Source: Asterias rubens (lineage: Eukaryota; Echinodermata; Asteroidea; Forcipulatida; Asteriidae). From it: a stretch of 64,000 bases of DNA. This document shows, one piece after another, positions 12,266-24,105 of this stretch. The stretch's first letter is position 1. Each line of letters opens with the position of its first letter. Both the position numbers and the translations under genes were made by a program. Under the pieces are notes generated by a model. It saw only the letters and a program-made list of their open reading frames with translations, searched no databases and had not been told where the DNA came from. The DNA is taken from positions 1,178,001 through 1,242,000 of the forward strand of contig NC_047066.1 in NCBI RefSeq assembly GCF_902459465.1. Reading direction: 5' to 3'.

Positions 12266-13481
12266 ATTGATGTTTTTTTCACGGGGTGAACGGATCAATA
12301 GCACCCCCCCCCCCCCTGTAGAACAGTTATGCCGGATCCTACTTTTCCCAACTGATTTTGTTCCAAACTTCCCTGACGACTCGCCTAATGGGGAAAACAT
12401 TCACATCTATGGCGAAAACATTCACATCAATTGATGTGTCGCTGAGCCATGCTCATCTTATATTATATTATTTGGTGGGGAAACAAGCAATTGTCTCTTT
12501 AGTACTTTGGGTATCGTGTATGAAAGAAGGTGTTAGGTTTAAGGCAAACTCAATTATGGATTTCCAATTGATTTGATTTTGTAAAGAAGTCCCAACTAAA
12601 CTACTAAGGGTAAACTTTGACTTTTCGGTTCAACCGGAACTAAAGGTCATACCAGTTGTGTGCCAATTCTGTAAAAAAGGTTGCCCCAGTATTGAATAAA
12701 CTCCCAAATGAACATCAAACAGCGAATAGCAAAAAATTTGTATTTTTTTAAAAACTCAAATGGCTTGAAATTTAATACGTAGAATTGTTCGTATATAACA
12801 CGGGTACAAATACGAACAAAAACAAAACTAGGTTTTCGGCTGATACCGGACCGAAACAAATCCCAGTAACAATATAAAAGCAATAGTTATACAACCAAAC
12901 AGTTGTCCGGGCCGTTACACACAAAAACAAAACGAATTATTGTGTTGCGATATAGTTATGCTATAATTAAACACAATGTTCCATCACTGATAACTGGAGT
13001 TGTTGACATAATCTTTGCCCTCAGTTGATGTACCATCACAATCTTTCTCTAAAAATATCAGCCAGTGATTATGATAATATAACGCTGGATTTACGCACAG
13101 CTTTCGCACCGGCATTTATTTGTTCTGTTCACACCTGTAGGTTTTAATGCCCCTGCATGTTGTAACAGGTGTTATAGTATAGTATAAAAACGCTCAACAA
13201 TCAATGTGTGAATAATATTACTAGTTCATTATTCACCACCTTTAATTACAACATTTTTAATCGAGTTTCCGTGTGGCTTTTTTGATGTTACGGAACAACT
13301 GAAAAACACGGAAGTTCCGTTGCAGAGTACGGCAGGTTGTAGTGCCAATTCTGGTCATTGTTACACATTGTGAACATTGTCTATTCATGTAGCAAGGACA
13401 TCGCTATGGTCTAGTAGAGAAAACATCGAGGCTTGCTGTTCTGTTTTCTACATGTGATGATTATTCGTTTTGGGATTAGAA

Positions 13482-16138
13482 ATGGCTTGCAATGGACGAC
13501 TGAAGCTGTCAGACGTATGGCTGATACATAAAGAGCCGAGGCTTTTCGCTACTTCCCAGGTATGTTGATGATAGTCACGAGTAGACTTGGAGGCCTGTGT
13601 TATGATATAGGGTTTAGGCGCAGACTAAGTGCGGTTGGGTGTGACCTTGGTTCTTGTACATGGGTTACATGCTGGGTTGTATTGGCTACATCTCTGCCAT
13701 TTCCCTCTTTGAGGGACTGGGCAAGTTTACGAATCTGGTTTTGATTCAGATGATGGTTTGATACAGATACCTCTCTTCTCCAGTAATTCGTGTTGTGATA
13801 ATTATTGGTGACTATAACGAAAAAAAAGGAACCACTCGAAGATAGGGGCTGGTTTATTAGGGGCCCATATTGGTCTAAATATTTCACAACCTACAGATGA
13901 AAGTAATATCCTTCATTGACTTCCTCGTTTCGTTTCCATTATTATGAGACACTAAAACCATTTTTATGTTGCGTTTCAAATCAACAAAAAGAAAGACTAA
14001 AATGTGCCTAAAAAATAAAAGAATTAATGATCGTAAGCATAATGTCAAGGTGTAGTTGAAGAATGAAGTAATATTAACGTGAAAAGGAGTAATCATCATA
14101 CTTTCTAGTAACTTAGATACTAATTATTTAAAGAAATATACGGACATTTCTGCCATCGATATACACGACAAGAAAAACATTCCATGGTTGCTTCCCTTCA
14201 ACTAGTTATACAAATTGATAACCAGCCATGAGTCACATTGTGACAAATTGCAACGCATAGCATATAAATTCTAACGAAATATTTGTTTTATTTCAGTGGC
14301 CTCTACACCCGTTCATCTTTTTAGCCTACCGTATATTCTTAGCACTTTACCTTCTAGTGTGGTTGCTCCTTCACATATCAAGGACTAGCCCCTTTGGTGG
14401 GTTCTTCGTCTTTCTGACCAACTGGACCTTCACCGTGCTAACAATATACGCCGTGTCGTCTTGCATTGGTGCAGTCTACTTCACTCTTCGCACAAGGAAT
14501 CATCGTGACGGTATGTTGAAATTCAGGTGCTTGAGTGAGGGGACTTAGAAGGTACCTCCAATGTTCAAATATTTTAATCGATTTCCTCGATTCCTTTTTT
14601 TGCATCCCTATATGGAGACATCTTTTGTTCTTTCCATCGTCCATGTTCTTACAGTTTCCGATAGACTGCGTACACAAAATCCCTTGTGCAGCACCCCAGT
14701 CTTTAGAGTTTCCCTAATGGAGTCCTTTATTTACTTTCCCTTTACATGGGAGCAGAAGTACCTCCCCTATCCTCTAAAGAATTTCTGAAATTCCCAGCAC
14801 ACAATCAAGTTTGATGTGTTCTGGGAATTTCAGAAATTCCCACAACACAATAAAGTTTAATGTGTTCTGGGAATTTCAGAAATTCTGAGGACACAGTTAA
14901 TTGGTCTGGTGCCACTGCGCCACAAAACAAGCACCAAGTGTGACATGGTGTAGGCCTAATCCCCCTAACATTGGGTGCGTTCGTTTAGCTTCCCTGGGTC
15001 TACCCCGCGGTGCTCACTCGGGTGAGCCCCTGACAAGAGCTAAACGAACGATCACACTCGCCCTCTCGTGGTGACGGCATGCAACTCAGGTCACCCCCAA
15101 GTGACCCACTCCAGAAGCAGGGCACTGTGGGCTGACCCAGGTGAGCCCGTCAAAGCTATTCGAACGTACCGGGGCAGACCGGGGTGACCCAGGGAAGCTA
15201 AACGAACGCACCCATTATTGTGTCTCCATTGCGTTCTTGGAATCTCAGGGATTCATTTTAGAGGATTCTAGGGGTATGGTGTTTTTGTACACGATGGGAG
15301 CATGGGGGGGGGGGGGGGGGAGCTCTGCCACGTATCTGATCTGTAATTGTACATTGAATAATTGTTAAATCGTTGTTTGATTTGCGGTTATATATTTTGT
15401 TGACATAAGGCCTATGGGCCAACTTTGTCAAAAGTTTGTTTATGGCATGCCTATAATCTAAGTTGAAATAGTTTTTTTTAATGAAAACACATCCTTTTCA
15501 CTTTCTTTGTCTTAGTATTCGACGCCCCAGATGAGAACGAATCCCAGCAACTTCTACCCAACAACAGCCAAACCACCGAAGATGAGCCCTCCTCCACCGA
15601 CGAATCTACTACCGACTATATCGGCGCTATGCCACCCCTTCAAGACCCAAGGCCCGCCGCTCCAAGTTTCCCTCACTACTTCAAATTCTCTTGGCTCTTA
15701 TTTAACATCTGTCTTGCCGTCAATCCAATAGTGACTGTGATATTTTGGGTGTTCCTCGCCGATCCAATATCAAACCCCTTGAGTAGTGCAATCAATGTCC
15801 ACCTCCACGCCTTAAACACAGTCTTTATCTACTTGGATCTGTTCATATCTGCCACACCCGTTCGGTTCATCCATTTCGTCTATGCTATTCTATACGGCCT
15901 CATGTACACCACATTCACGTTAATCTACTATTGGGCTGGAGGTCTTAATCCTATAAGCGGAGAGACTGGTATTTATCCGCATATTTTGGATTGGGCTAAT
16001 CCTGGATTTACTATGTTGTCTATTTTCGCGGTTATCATCATCGTTCCGTTGACTCACTTAGCTGGATGGGGATGTTTTAGAATCCGGGGTTTGAGTTATG
16101 TGCGTTTCTTTGCTGCACCACGGAACCAGTTGAACTAA
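13482..16138 (+). CDS. Rolling-stone-like membrane protein, gene A
   Basis: Exons 13482-13559, 14297-14510 and 15516-16138 (304 aa). Junctions CAG|GTATGT, TTTCAG|TGG, GACG|GTATGT and TCTTAG|TATTC keep the frame. The protein matches the Rost family of six-helix membrane proteins; Drosophila rolling stone is needed for myoblast fusion, but the molecular activity is not known. Two helices lie in exon 2 (about residues 30-90) and four in exon 3, with the family block TPVRFIHFVYA. It is the most divergent of the four paralogues. Exon 2 is 12 nt shorter than in B-D, the N-terminus has only one cysteine, and residues about 98-150 form a 50-residue acidic Ser/Thr/Pro-rich insert between helices 2 and 3, absent elsewhere. 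Polyadenylation signals AATAAA occur near 16559 and 16672. Confidence 0.85.
14779..14886. repeat. Hairpin repeats inside gene A intron 2
   Basis: Three copies of a GAATTTCTGAAATTC-type palindrome, separated by CACAATAAAGTTTAATGTGTT-like spacers, form a short tandem and inverted array in the second intron of gene A. Confidence 0.6.
14972..15214. mobile_element. MITE with TGGGTGCGTTCGTTTAGCTT inverted ends
   Basis: The terminal inverted repeats are at least 30 bp and nearly perfect (left 14972-15000, right 15184-15214). The interior is GC-rich, unlike its AT-rich surroundings, and carries further inverted motifs built on GGTGAGCCC and AGCTAAACGAACG. It lies wholly within intron 2 of gene A. 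No coding capacity. Confidence 0.75.
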
Positions 16139-16992
16139 CACAATTAATATTAGTTGTGCCTTAGCAGACCTTTATCATGGTGCGGACATCTTTTATTTCT
16201 CCCTTTTAAATCAATGTAACAATGCAAACTGAGGCTGGAAAAAAAAGTAGTCTGGTTCTTTTTTTGTACAATGAATATTAGCATCCATTTACTGTTATCG
16301 GATACAAGAAACATGACCGACATAACGGCAGCGTGATAGTTCTAAAGCAAAATATGTCTAGGCTCTAAGTAATGCAGGCCTCTTGCAATAAGCGCAAAAT
16401 GAGCAGGGCACCAGTCGCAACAATTTATAAAACTTTTGAATTTTGCTGGACGCTGGAAACTTTGTCTCATTGAACATAATACAATAATTGCTGTGCAATT
16501 TTTTTGTTTTATCTAATTTGTTACTGGCACTTGCCAGTTTGCCCTTTTAATGTATAAAAAATAAATTGTAATTCTTAATGTTTGTTTGTAATTTTTAAAC
16601 ATTTCGATTTTTTATGAATCTCTGTATTTTAAACTCAATTCAGCTTGTAGCTGCGATGTTTGAATGTGTTTTAATAAACCAATAATAATAATAATAATAA
16701 CTAAGTACACTAGTCATGATGCTAGTTTGAATGACTAATGACATCCATTCTCATGCTGTGACATCGTGACATAGTCACATAACATTAACCGATCCAAATG
16801 AACGTCCATCTCTACCACAGCTACATCTTAGTCTCCTGCTCAATGACATTGTTTTTTTAGCAATTCTTTTTCTCTCCATCAGATGGAAGACCATTATTTT
16901 TTTCGAGCCTACGTTTTCGTTACCTGGATTAGAATGGAAGGAAATACAAATGCTCCGGTAATACAATGCAAATACTTGTGTTTTTTGTCCGA
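16139..16992. other. 3' flank of gene A, no gene seen
   Basis: AT-rich sequence with two candidate AATAAA polyadenylation signals and a short ATAATAATA run at about 16681. Short open frames only. Nothing else identifiable. Confidence 0.5.
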
Positions 16993-17166
16993 GTATTATT
17001 AGAAGATAGACAACTATTGAAAACCAATTATTCAGTCATCATCACCCCCAATCTATGCCACACCTTCTACGATGCCCAAGTATTATTAGAAGATAGACAA
17101 CTATTGAAAACCAATTATTCAGTCATCATCACCCCCAATCTATGCCACACCTTCTACGATGCCCAA
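16993..17166 (+). repeat. Perfect tandem duplication, 87-bp unit, two copies
   Basis: The unit beginning GTATTATTAGAAGATAGAC and ending TCTACGATGCCCAA occurs twice back to back (16993-17079 and 17080-17166) with no difference seen. Its length is a multiple of three and it is open in one frame (16966-17199), so a coding origin cannot be excluded. Neither copy resembles a known domain. Confidence 0.9.
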
Positions 17167-17488
17167 CCCTTAAAAAACAGTGCCGCCTGGAAGACCTGAT
17201 GGCAGCAGAACGAGAAGGATGTGAGATGTGCCCAATCCTGGGGAAACATTTGTAGAGAAGATGATGGACTCGGAAGAAGAAGAAGTCAATTCGGATCCAC
17301 ACTTGAAAAACATGCAATAACCACCGTGATTATAGGATGGCGGTTTTCCATAGTGGTTAGACCAGAACCTAGTTTTATTATTAATGAGAAAATAGAGTAG
17401 TCTGTTGTAAACCGCTAACCAACCAAAATTACCTAATATAAATGCAAAAAGGTGCCCGACGTGTCGACCTCTGTAGAGTCTTGAAGGC

Positions 17489-17874
17489 TTAAAGGTGGAC
17501 ACTATTGGTAATTACTCAAAATAATTATTAGCATAAAACATTTTTTGGTGACGAGTAATGGGGAGGGGTTGATGGTATAAAGCATTGTGAGAAACGGCTC
17601 CTTCTGAAGTGCCATAGTTTTCGAGAAAGAAGTAATTTTCCACGAGTTTTATTTCGAGACCTCAAGTTTAGAACTTGAGGTCTCGAAATCAACCATCTAA
17701 ACGCACACAACTTCGCGTGATAAGGTGTTTTTTTTCTTTCATTATTATCTCGCAAGTTCGACGACCGATTGAGCTAAAATTTTTACATGTTTGTTATTTT
17801 TTTATGTATATGTTGAGATAAAAAACTGTAAAGGCTAGTCTTTGACAATTACCAATAGCGTCCACTGCCTTTAA
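17489..17874. mobile_element. TTAA-flanked palindromic MITE, family 1
   Basis: Complete copy: TTAAAGGTGGACACTATTGG at the left, CCAATAGCGTCCACTGCCTTTAA at the right, with TTAA at both borders. The interior has a hairpin centre built on GACCTCAAGTTTAGAACTTGAGGTC. This is the commonest element in the window and serves as the reference for other copies. Target site and size fit a non-autonomous piggyBac-like element, an assignment made from ends only. Confidence 0.85.
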
Positions 17875-18487
17875 TCAGAGAAAGGACTCTTCTAGGGTCA
17901 AAATGTAAACCTTTTTTTTTTTTTTTTGGGGGGGGGGGGGTGGTATTATAATTAGGCATAACCAATAATTATAGTTCCGCCTTTTCCTTTATTGTTATTT
18001 TCATGTATGTGTATTATTTTTCGTTATTTGCTTTTGAACATGTTTATGAAAATAATGATTACGTTTCAATCAAAGCCCGACCTATTGTCGATTTAGTAAT
18101 TAAAAAAAAATATATAAAAAACCACATCAACCATACCTATATAGGCCTGCCATGCAAATGTTGTTCATAATTATACCCCCCACAAATGCTGGGTCAGCCT
18201 TGACCTAAAAAGAGACATTAATAGGGAGTTTGATGTGTCATACCTTTTTGTGCAATGTTTTTTATTTTTCCAAAGCCCATTACTTGATCAGGGAAACTGT
18301 TGTTTGACTTTCAGACACGAGAGGGCGGTATTTTTTTATTATGGCTGCGCACTCGAACAGTGTTTATTTCGCAAACGTAACTTTACAGATTCTTCGACAT
18401 GTAGCAACTCAATGCTAGTAGTTTGGTTGAAACCTTGCCCACAGTGAAGTGCTTCTACCGTGAACAACTGCTGTACATACATTTACA
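17875..18487. other. 5' flank of gene B
   Basis: Contains a poly-T/poly-G run (about 17915-17941) and AT-rich sequence. The last 250 bp before the ATG at 18488 are presumably promoter and 5' UTR, but no core element can be assigned with confidence. Confidence 0.35.
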
Positions 18488-21400
18488 ATGGAATGTTGTT
18501 GTCGATGTCGTCGACCCAAATTATCTGATCTTGGATTCAGCACAGCTGATTGCACAGTGTTTCATAGGCCGCAGGTTTGTACACATAAAATGAAGTTGTT
18601 TGTTATTGACTGTTCTGCGTCGCATCCACTAATGGTAGTAGTACTATCCTCCGCTTACCAGTTTTCACGCTATTATGCCTTTTTCTTTGAATTGGGAAAA
18701 TAATAATGATGCCATATATCAACCGATGCCCTAATTATCTTCATTTGTTAATATGAAGTATGCAAACATATATTACAACTTGATGGACATTGAAATGTTC
18801 ACACCACACACCTATCTTCAATGACTTCAACTGGCCCCATTTGTTTTGTGTTTCTAAGTTTTGGTCAAGGGAGTGGAGACTCTTTGCTTGGCAAATAAAA
18901 CCACACAATTTTTATCTATAAGGGACTGTTTACATCGCGCACAGAGAGGTAAAAGATTTGCCATGATCTTAGGGACACCTCGAAAACAGGACCTCCTACG
19001 ATACAACTTGGTAGTGATCTCCGACTCTGAATGCACAGTTGACAAAGTATCCTATTCCTACCTATGGACTCAAACGTTGTTAGGAAAAAGACTATCAAAT
19101 TGTTTTGAACAAAATAATGTTCATTTTTTTTAATCTCAGGTCTGGATCGCCTTGGTTAGAATAGATTGATTAGATATTGATGATTTTTCGCTTTTTGGTT
19201 ATCCACAAAAGCCTGTTCTCTGTAATTTTTAGTGTTATTTCTATGTTTGTACTCTTTGCCTGGAAATATATGAATAAATACAATAAATAGATTGACTACA
19301 TTTGGGTTGGAGTCGAGGTAGGGACTGAAAACCCAATCCACATGCAAATTACAAGGCTCTGGTCCGGGGAATCAAACTAAGGTCAACAGTGATGAAAGGC
19401 AGGGACATAAGGAAAAGCCGCACCACTGATCTTACATGACTGCTCTTGCCTTGGTAATATAATAGTAAAACTTCTTGACATACTATGTTTGGACAAAGAC
19501 TGAAAGAGTATCTATAGACTCAACAAATATTGTTCATCGATCAGGCCTAGACTGGTATTATGCAGAGGTTACCCATGGGCAATGACCTCTGTTCCCCTGA
19601 TCTTGGCCTTTGTGCCCCATCAAATGTGCCTTTTACAAAATAAAAACGGCTTTGCCACCTCGCCGATGAACTCCATGCCTGGTGTATTCACAATGGTTTA
19701 TGCTGACGTCTCTGCACACTTACTAATTGGTTTTATTACCTTTAATTTCAAACAGTGGTCAAAGTGTCCCCAGATAGCGTTTGCTGTGTACAGAGTGGTC
19801 TTAGCTCTGTACGTTACTGGGTTTCTCCTGGGGGTGATAGTGATCTCCGTCCAGCATCAAGGAGCGGAATCCTTCATCTATCTTACAACCTATGGATTCA
19901 TTATATTTGCTGCTTATAACACTGTTGCAGCATTCAACGTCATACTGGATGGATGCATTCGACGTCATAACCCATCACAAGGTGAGACTTGTGAGGAGGA
20001 AGAAATCCTCATTTTCAAACATTATTTCACTTCATGTATATTCTGGTTGTGAAGCATGACTCTCAGAAATGCAAACTTGATCACTGTACCAATAATCCCC
20101 ATAGTGAGAAGACAAGGAAGGAAGTTTAAGTGTTATTGTAAGTAGGAGGAAATCCTAGAGAATTATTCTAGGGAAAACCCCTGCAGCCAGGACTGAAAAC
20201 CCACTATACATACATGTAGTGCCCCCGGCGCGAATCAAACCAGGGTCTAGAGCCTAGAGGTGAACGGTAATAAAAGATACTACTACTAACCACAACCCAA
20301 CCGCCTGAAACACTTTGTTGGTAATTGTTGCCAGGCTTTTAAGAAACAGCATGAACCTTTACATGTTGGTTGTGTATGTCCATATTGGATTATTGAATGA
20401 AACTGTTGCATCATGGAGGAAGGAAAACTAACCATAAAGTAAAATAAGAGTGATTCACCAGCCAAAAAGCCAATCCTCGCTTGGCCATAGCTTTGTACAC
20501 CTCTGGATCAGTTGTTTTTATACACAACCATCCATCACCAGTTAAAGGGAAGGTACACGTTTGGTAATTACTCAGAACAAATATTAACTTAAAAACTGAC
20601 TTGGTAACGAGAATTGGATAACTGTTGATAGTATAAAACATTGTGAGAATTGGCTCCCTATGAAGTAGCTTAGATTTTGAGAAAGAGGTTATTTCTCACT
20701 AAAATTAAGACTTCTAGCTTGAAAGCACTGAAAGCACACAAATTCATCCAAAAAACCTGTGTTGTTTCTGTCACTATTCTCCTGCAACGTCAATGACCAT
20801 TTTACATGGAGCTCACATGTTCACAGGTCTGTTTTTTCATGCTTTTGTTGGGATACACCAAGTGAGAAGACTGGTCTTTGACAATTACCAAAATGTGTAC
20901 CTTCCCTTTAAGCATGTACACTCGTAGCAGTAGCCCACCTTCTTGGGTTGTTTATGGCTCTCTTTTAAAATCAATCTTATTATGAATAAGACTAAAGTTA
21001 AAATAGAGCCATAACAGCCCTACAAAAAACGCTACTACAGTCGACTGTCGTCATAACACGACAGCTGGGACTGGCCAAATCCCTTTGTTTTATATTTTTT
21101 TAAATAGGAACGTTTTTATAAAATGACAGCAGAACAAAGACACAAAAGCAGAAATGAGCTTTGGGACTTTAGAATTGGACTCTTTATAACTGCTCTTTAT
21201 GAGTGATGACTGTACTTGTAAATTGTTTCGGATGATGAAGCAGTAGACTGCACAATATACAAGATACAAAGATTAAAGCACAAAATAGTAAACTCAATGT
21301 GTTACAGTAGTGTCTACTTCCCACTATGCAATGTTATAAATCCTGCATAAATTTTGTTTTACTTTTGCTTCAACTTTCTTGTGTTGTTTTGTTTACAGGG

Positions 21401-21922
21401 AGCTCTCGTTTCAACCACCAGCTACATTGGTTCCTATTTAACCTCACAACAAACATCAACTTCTTAGTAACCATCGTCTACTGGGGTCTCATCTATACCC
21501 CAGGATTCCTCCCTCTCGTCTATGATCTCAACATGCACACCCTAACCTCTGTAATCTGCCTTCTGGATCTCTTCCTGACAGCCCTCCCTGTGAACCTTCT
21601 ACACTTCATCTACCCTTTCCTGGTAGGTGTAGGGTACATCATCTTCACCCTGGTCTATTGGGCAATCAATCCAAACGATGACCCTATATACCCGTTTCTG
21701 GACTACACTAACAACCCCGGCCTAGCTGCGGGAGCCGTCATCGGGTCTTCTATGGTTGTTGTCATAATGCAAGGCATCATTTGGCTGATGTATAAGTTAA
21801 GACAGTGGATATGGATAAGATGTGGTTACAGTTGGATGGGGAGGGATTCTTCTGGCGAGGACTGTTGCTTTCTTGATGATCAAGGATCTGGAAATGAAGA
21901 GGTTACAACTGGACAGGTTTAA
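18488..21922 (+). CDS. Rolling-stone-like membrane protein, gene B
   Basis: Exons 18488-18574, 19756-19981 and 21399-21922 (278 aa). Junctions CAG|GTTTGT, AAACAG|TGG, CAAG|GTGAGA and TTTACAG|GGAGC. Exon 1 encodes a basic cysteine cluster (MECCCRCRRPKLSDLGF) and ends VFHRPQ, directly continued by TGG (Trp) of exon 2, a junction found in all four paralogues and like the FxxxQW start of Rost proteins. Exon 2 carries helices 1-2 with the VYRVVLALYV block. Exon 3 carries helices 3-6, with LPVNLLHFIYP and NNPGLAAG. The arginine of the PVRxLH motif in A, C and D is asparagine here. The C-terminal tail is longer than in C and D, is acidic, and has a CC pair. Confidence 0.87.
19300..19440 (-). repeat. 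tRNA-like SINE remnant in gene B intron 1
   Basis: The segment holds AGGGACTGAAAACCCAATCCACATG and GGGGAATCAAACTAAGGTC, matching in order a better-preserved copy at about 20170-20310. Read on the minus strand, the second block resembles a tRNA-like B box (GGTTTGATTC). No intact tRNA is present. Confidence 0.45.
20170..20310 (-). repeat. tRNA-like SINE remnant in gene B intron 2
   Basis: Contains CAGGACTGAAAACCCACTATACATACATG and GGCGCGAATCAAACCAGGGTC. On the minus strand the latter gives a pol III B-box-like GGTTTGATTCGC. Same family as 19300-19440. Confidence 0.5.
20542..20911. mobile_element. TTAA-flanked palindromic MITE, family 1 variant
   Basis: Ends TTAAAGGGAAGGTACACGTTTGG and CCAAAATGTGTACCTTCCCTTTAA are inverted repeats bordered by TTAA. 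The interior shares blocks with the main family-1 element, but the terminal sequence differs (GGTACAC in place of GGACAC), so it is a distinct subfamily, shared with 4242-4614. Inserted in intron 2 of gene B. Confidence 0.8.
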
Positions 21923-23043
21923 TTAAAGGTGCCCCTTAAAAAATATAATATAGTATATACAGTTTGATGATGAGTGATTCCACTGGAGAGGATTCTGCTG
22001 TATTTGTGGGGACCAGGCAATGACAAATGTACAAATCGACAATATACATGTTGACAAGCAGCAATATAATCCTCCCAAATCTCGTTGGTAAGCCTCACCT
22101 TGAGTTAGTAAAAGCTGAAGCGATATTTAACCATCAATCTTTGACTGAGAGCAGAAAAGGTTGATTTGAATTGTAAGCTTGATATTCGTTGGAGATATTT
22201 TGTCTGTGTAATTTGTATTTTAATATAAAATATTGCAGAATTGCATTATAGTTTTACCTCTTGATCATGACTTAAATTTGATATTTATATTTTTGTTTGC
22301 AAATCGCACAAACACAAGGCCAAATGGCCACGCATGGTGCGAGAGCTACAAGTAAAGAAAAGTTAAAGGAAATGAAAATTTCTGTTCACTTTCTGAGGTG
22401 AATGCATCTATATTCAATGCACAGTTCCACCATGCACGACCCTGGCAGAAATGTCATTATAAGAGGACAGCAAAACAAAGAAACACAAAGCAGAAATGAG
22501 ATTAAGTACTTCAGAGTAAAAAAACCGAAACTCTTTATCTTAATAACATTCTCCTTATACTGAGGGTTCACTGAAACGGTTCCAGACAAGTATCCAGTTT
22601 CATAAACTTCCAGTTTCAGAAAACATTGCTTACAAAAAACGCGATACGCAAAAATGAGCAGGATACCAACCACATGATACATGTGATATTGTATTTTGTT
22701 TGATATTCTTATAACTTTTGTTGTGCTAAGATTTCCTTTTTCCTTTCTTGCATAATCAGCTCCATTATTATGGACCCAAGAGGGTGATGAACTTTGGAAA
22801 GAGGGTTGAAAATATTATCAGAATTTTGTAAAGTTTCAATTTTCTCGTGATAAAATTGCCTAACTAGTTAAAACCATGCAACTGCACTGGTTGTCTTTGA
22901 TGGTATATTCGTACTGTGACATGCATTCACCACATGTTGTAAATTGAAGGCTGGTAAGGTTTACTTTATTTATCTCACTGTTGAGTTTTGCAATAAATAA
23001 CTGAGTATACTTTTCCATGTCTAAGTGATGTTCAAACTTATTG
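21923..23043. other. 3' flank of gene B, no gene seen
   Basis: AT-rich. A minus-strand frame at 22386-22682 has no domain features. A block around AAACGCGATACGCAAAAATGAGCAGGATACCA (about 22637-22668) resembles blocks near 16390-16420 and 28800-28825, suggesting another low-copy dispersed repeat. Confidence 0.4.
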
Positions 23044-23180
23044 TTAAAGACACTGGACACTATTGGTAATTGTCAAAGACTAGTCTTCTCACTTGGTGTA
23101 TCCAAACATAAGCATACAATAACAACACGTTGAACACTTGGACTCAAATGGTCATCGAAGTTGTAAAAGAATAATGAAAA
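23044..23180. repeat. Family-1 element, left-end fragment
   Basis: TTAAAGACACTGGACACTATTGGTAATTGTC marks a family-1 terminus, followed by about 110 bp of its body, ending abruptly. The right half is missing. Confidence 0.65.
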
Positions 23181-23309
23181 GACTAGCTTCTAGGGTATGT
23201 GCGCTATACGAATCAAGTTATATTATACAAAACCACAAAATACCAAGTACATAAATTCTTCAAAATCTTAAGTGAGTGGTATTAATTTTAAAAATTAAGA
23301 GTAAAATGC

Positions 23310-23430
23310 CTGTGATTTTTTCCACAGGACTCGGGAAAGTACTGAGTATACAATGCTACACACATCGGTGTATATGGGTAAAAACCAAAAATTAATATTC
23401 TTTATCCCCGATGCAAATTTAACATCTATT
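23310..23430. repeat. Dispersed repeat with CACATCGGTGTATGGGTAAAAA block
   Basis: The order ATGCCTGTGATTTTTTCCACAGGACTCGGGAAAG, CACATCGGTGTATATGGG and ATTCTTTATCCCCGATGCA is also found at 53120-53255, and the last two blocks recur inverted on themselves at 26102-26254. At 53060 the block is preceded by a tRNA-like B box, so this is probably the body of a SINE. Confidence 0.55.
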
Positions 23431-23710
23431 GAGTGGTATTAATTTGCTTTAAAAGATAATTAACAATGTGTTACGATCTGGCTGTAGTAGGTGATCTTGT
23501 CGACGTTTTGTATGCATATTTTGATTTGAAAACAAACAAGGGATTGGGGCATAAATCATAAGTGAAAATCTCAGGGAAAATAGAAGAATCTCAGATGAAA
23601 ATACCTTCCATACAAATATACAATAATTGGCGGTCGAGTTCTGGTGGCTAGTCATCAAGCACAGATGAGTTCCAGCACAGGCCGCACCCCCAGTCACTTG
23701 TTCGTATTGC

Positions 23711-24105
23711 TTAATGGCAGTGGACACTATACACTATTGGTAATTACTCAAAATAATTGTTGGCATAAAACCTTTCTTGGTGACGAGTAATGGGGAGAGG
23801 TTGATGGTATAAAACATTGTGAGAAACGGCTCCCTCTGAAGTGCCATAGTTCCGAGAAAGAAGTAGTTTTCCACGAATTTGATTTCGAGACCTCAGATTT
23901 AGAACTTGAGGTCTCGACATCAACCATCTAAACGCACACAACTTCGTGTGACAAGGGTGTTTTTTTATTTCATCATTATTATCTCGCAACTTCGACAACC
24001 GATTGAGCTAAACTGTTCACAGGTTTGTTATTTTCTGCATATGTTGAGATACACCAACTGTGAAGGCTAGTCTTTGACAAACAATCCCAATAGTGTCCAC
24101 TGCCC
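23711..24105. mobile_element. Family-1 MITE, nearly complete
   Basis: Left end TTAATGGCAGTGGACACTATACACTATTGG (with a short internal duplication of ACACTAT), right end CCAATAGTGTCCACTGCC running into a poly-C tract instead of TTTAA. The GACCTCAGATTTAGAACTTGAGGTC hairpin centre is present. Confidence 0.75.
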
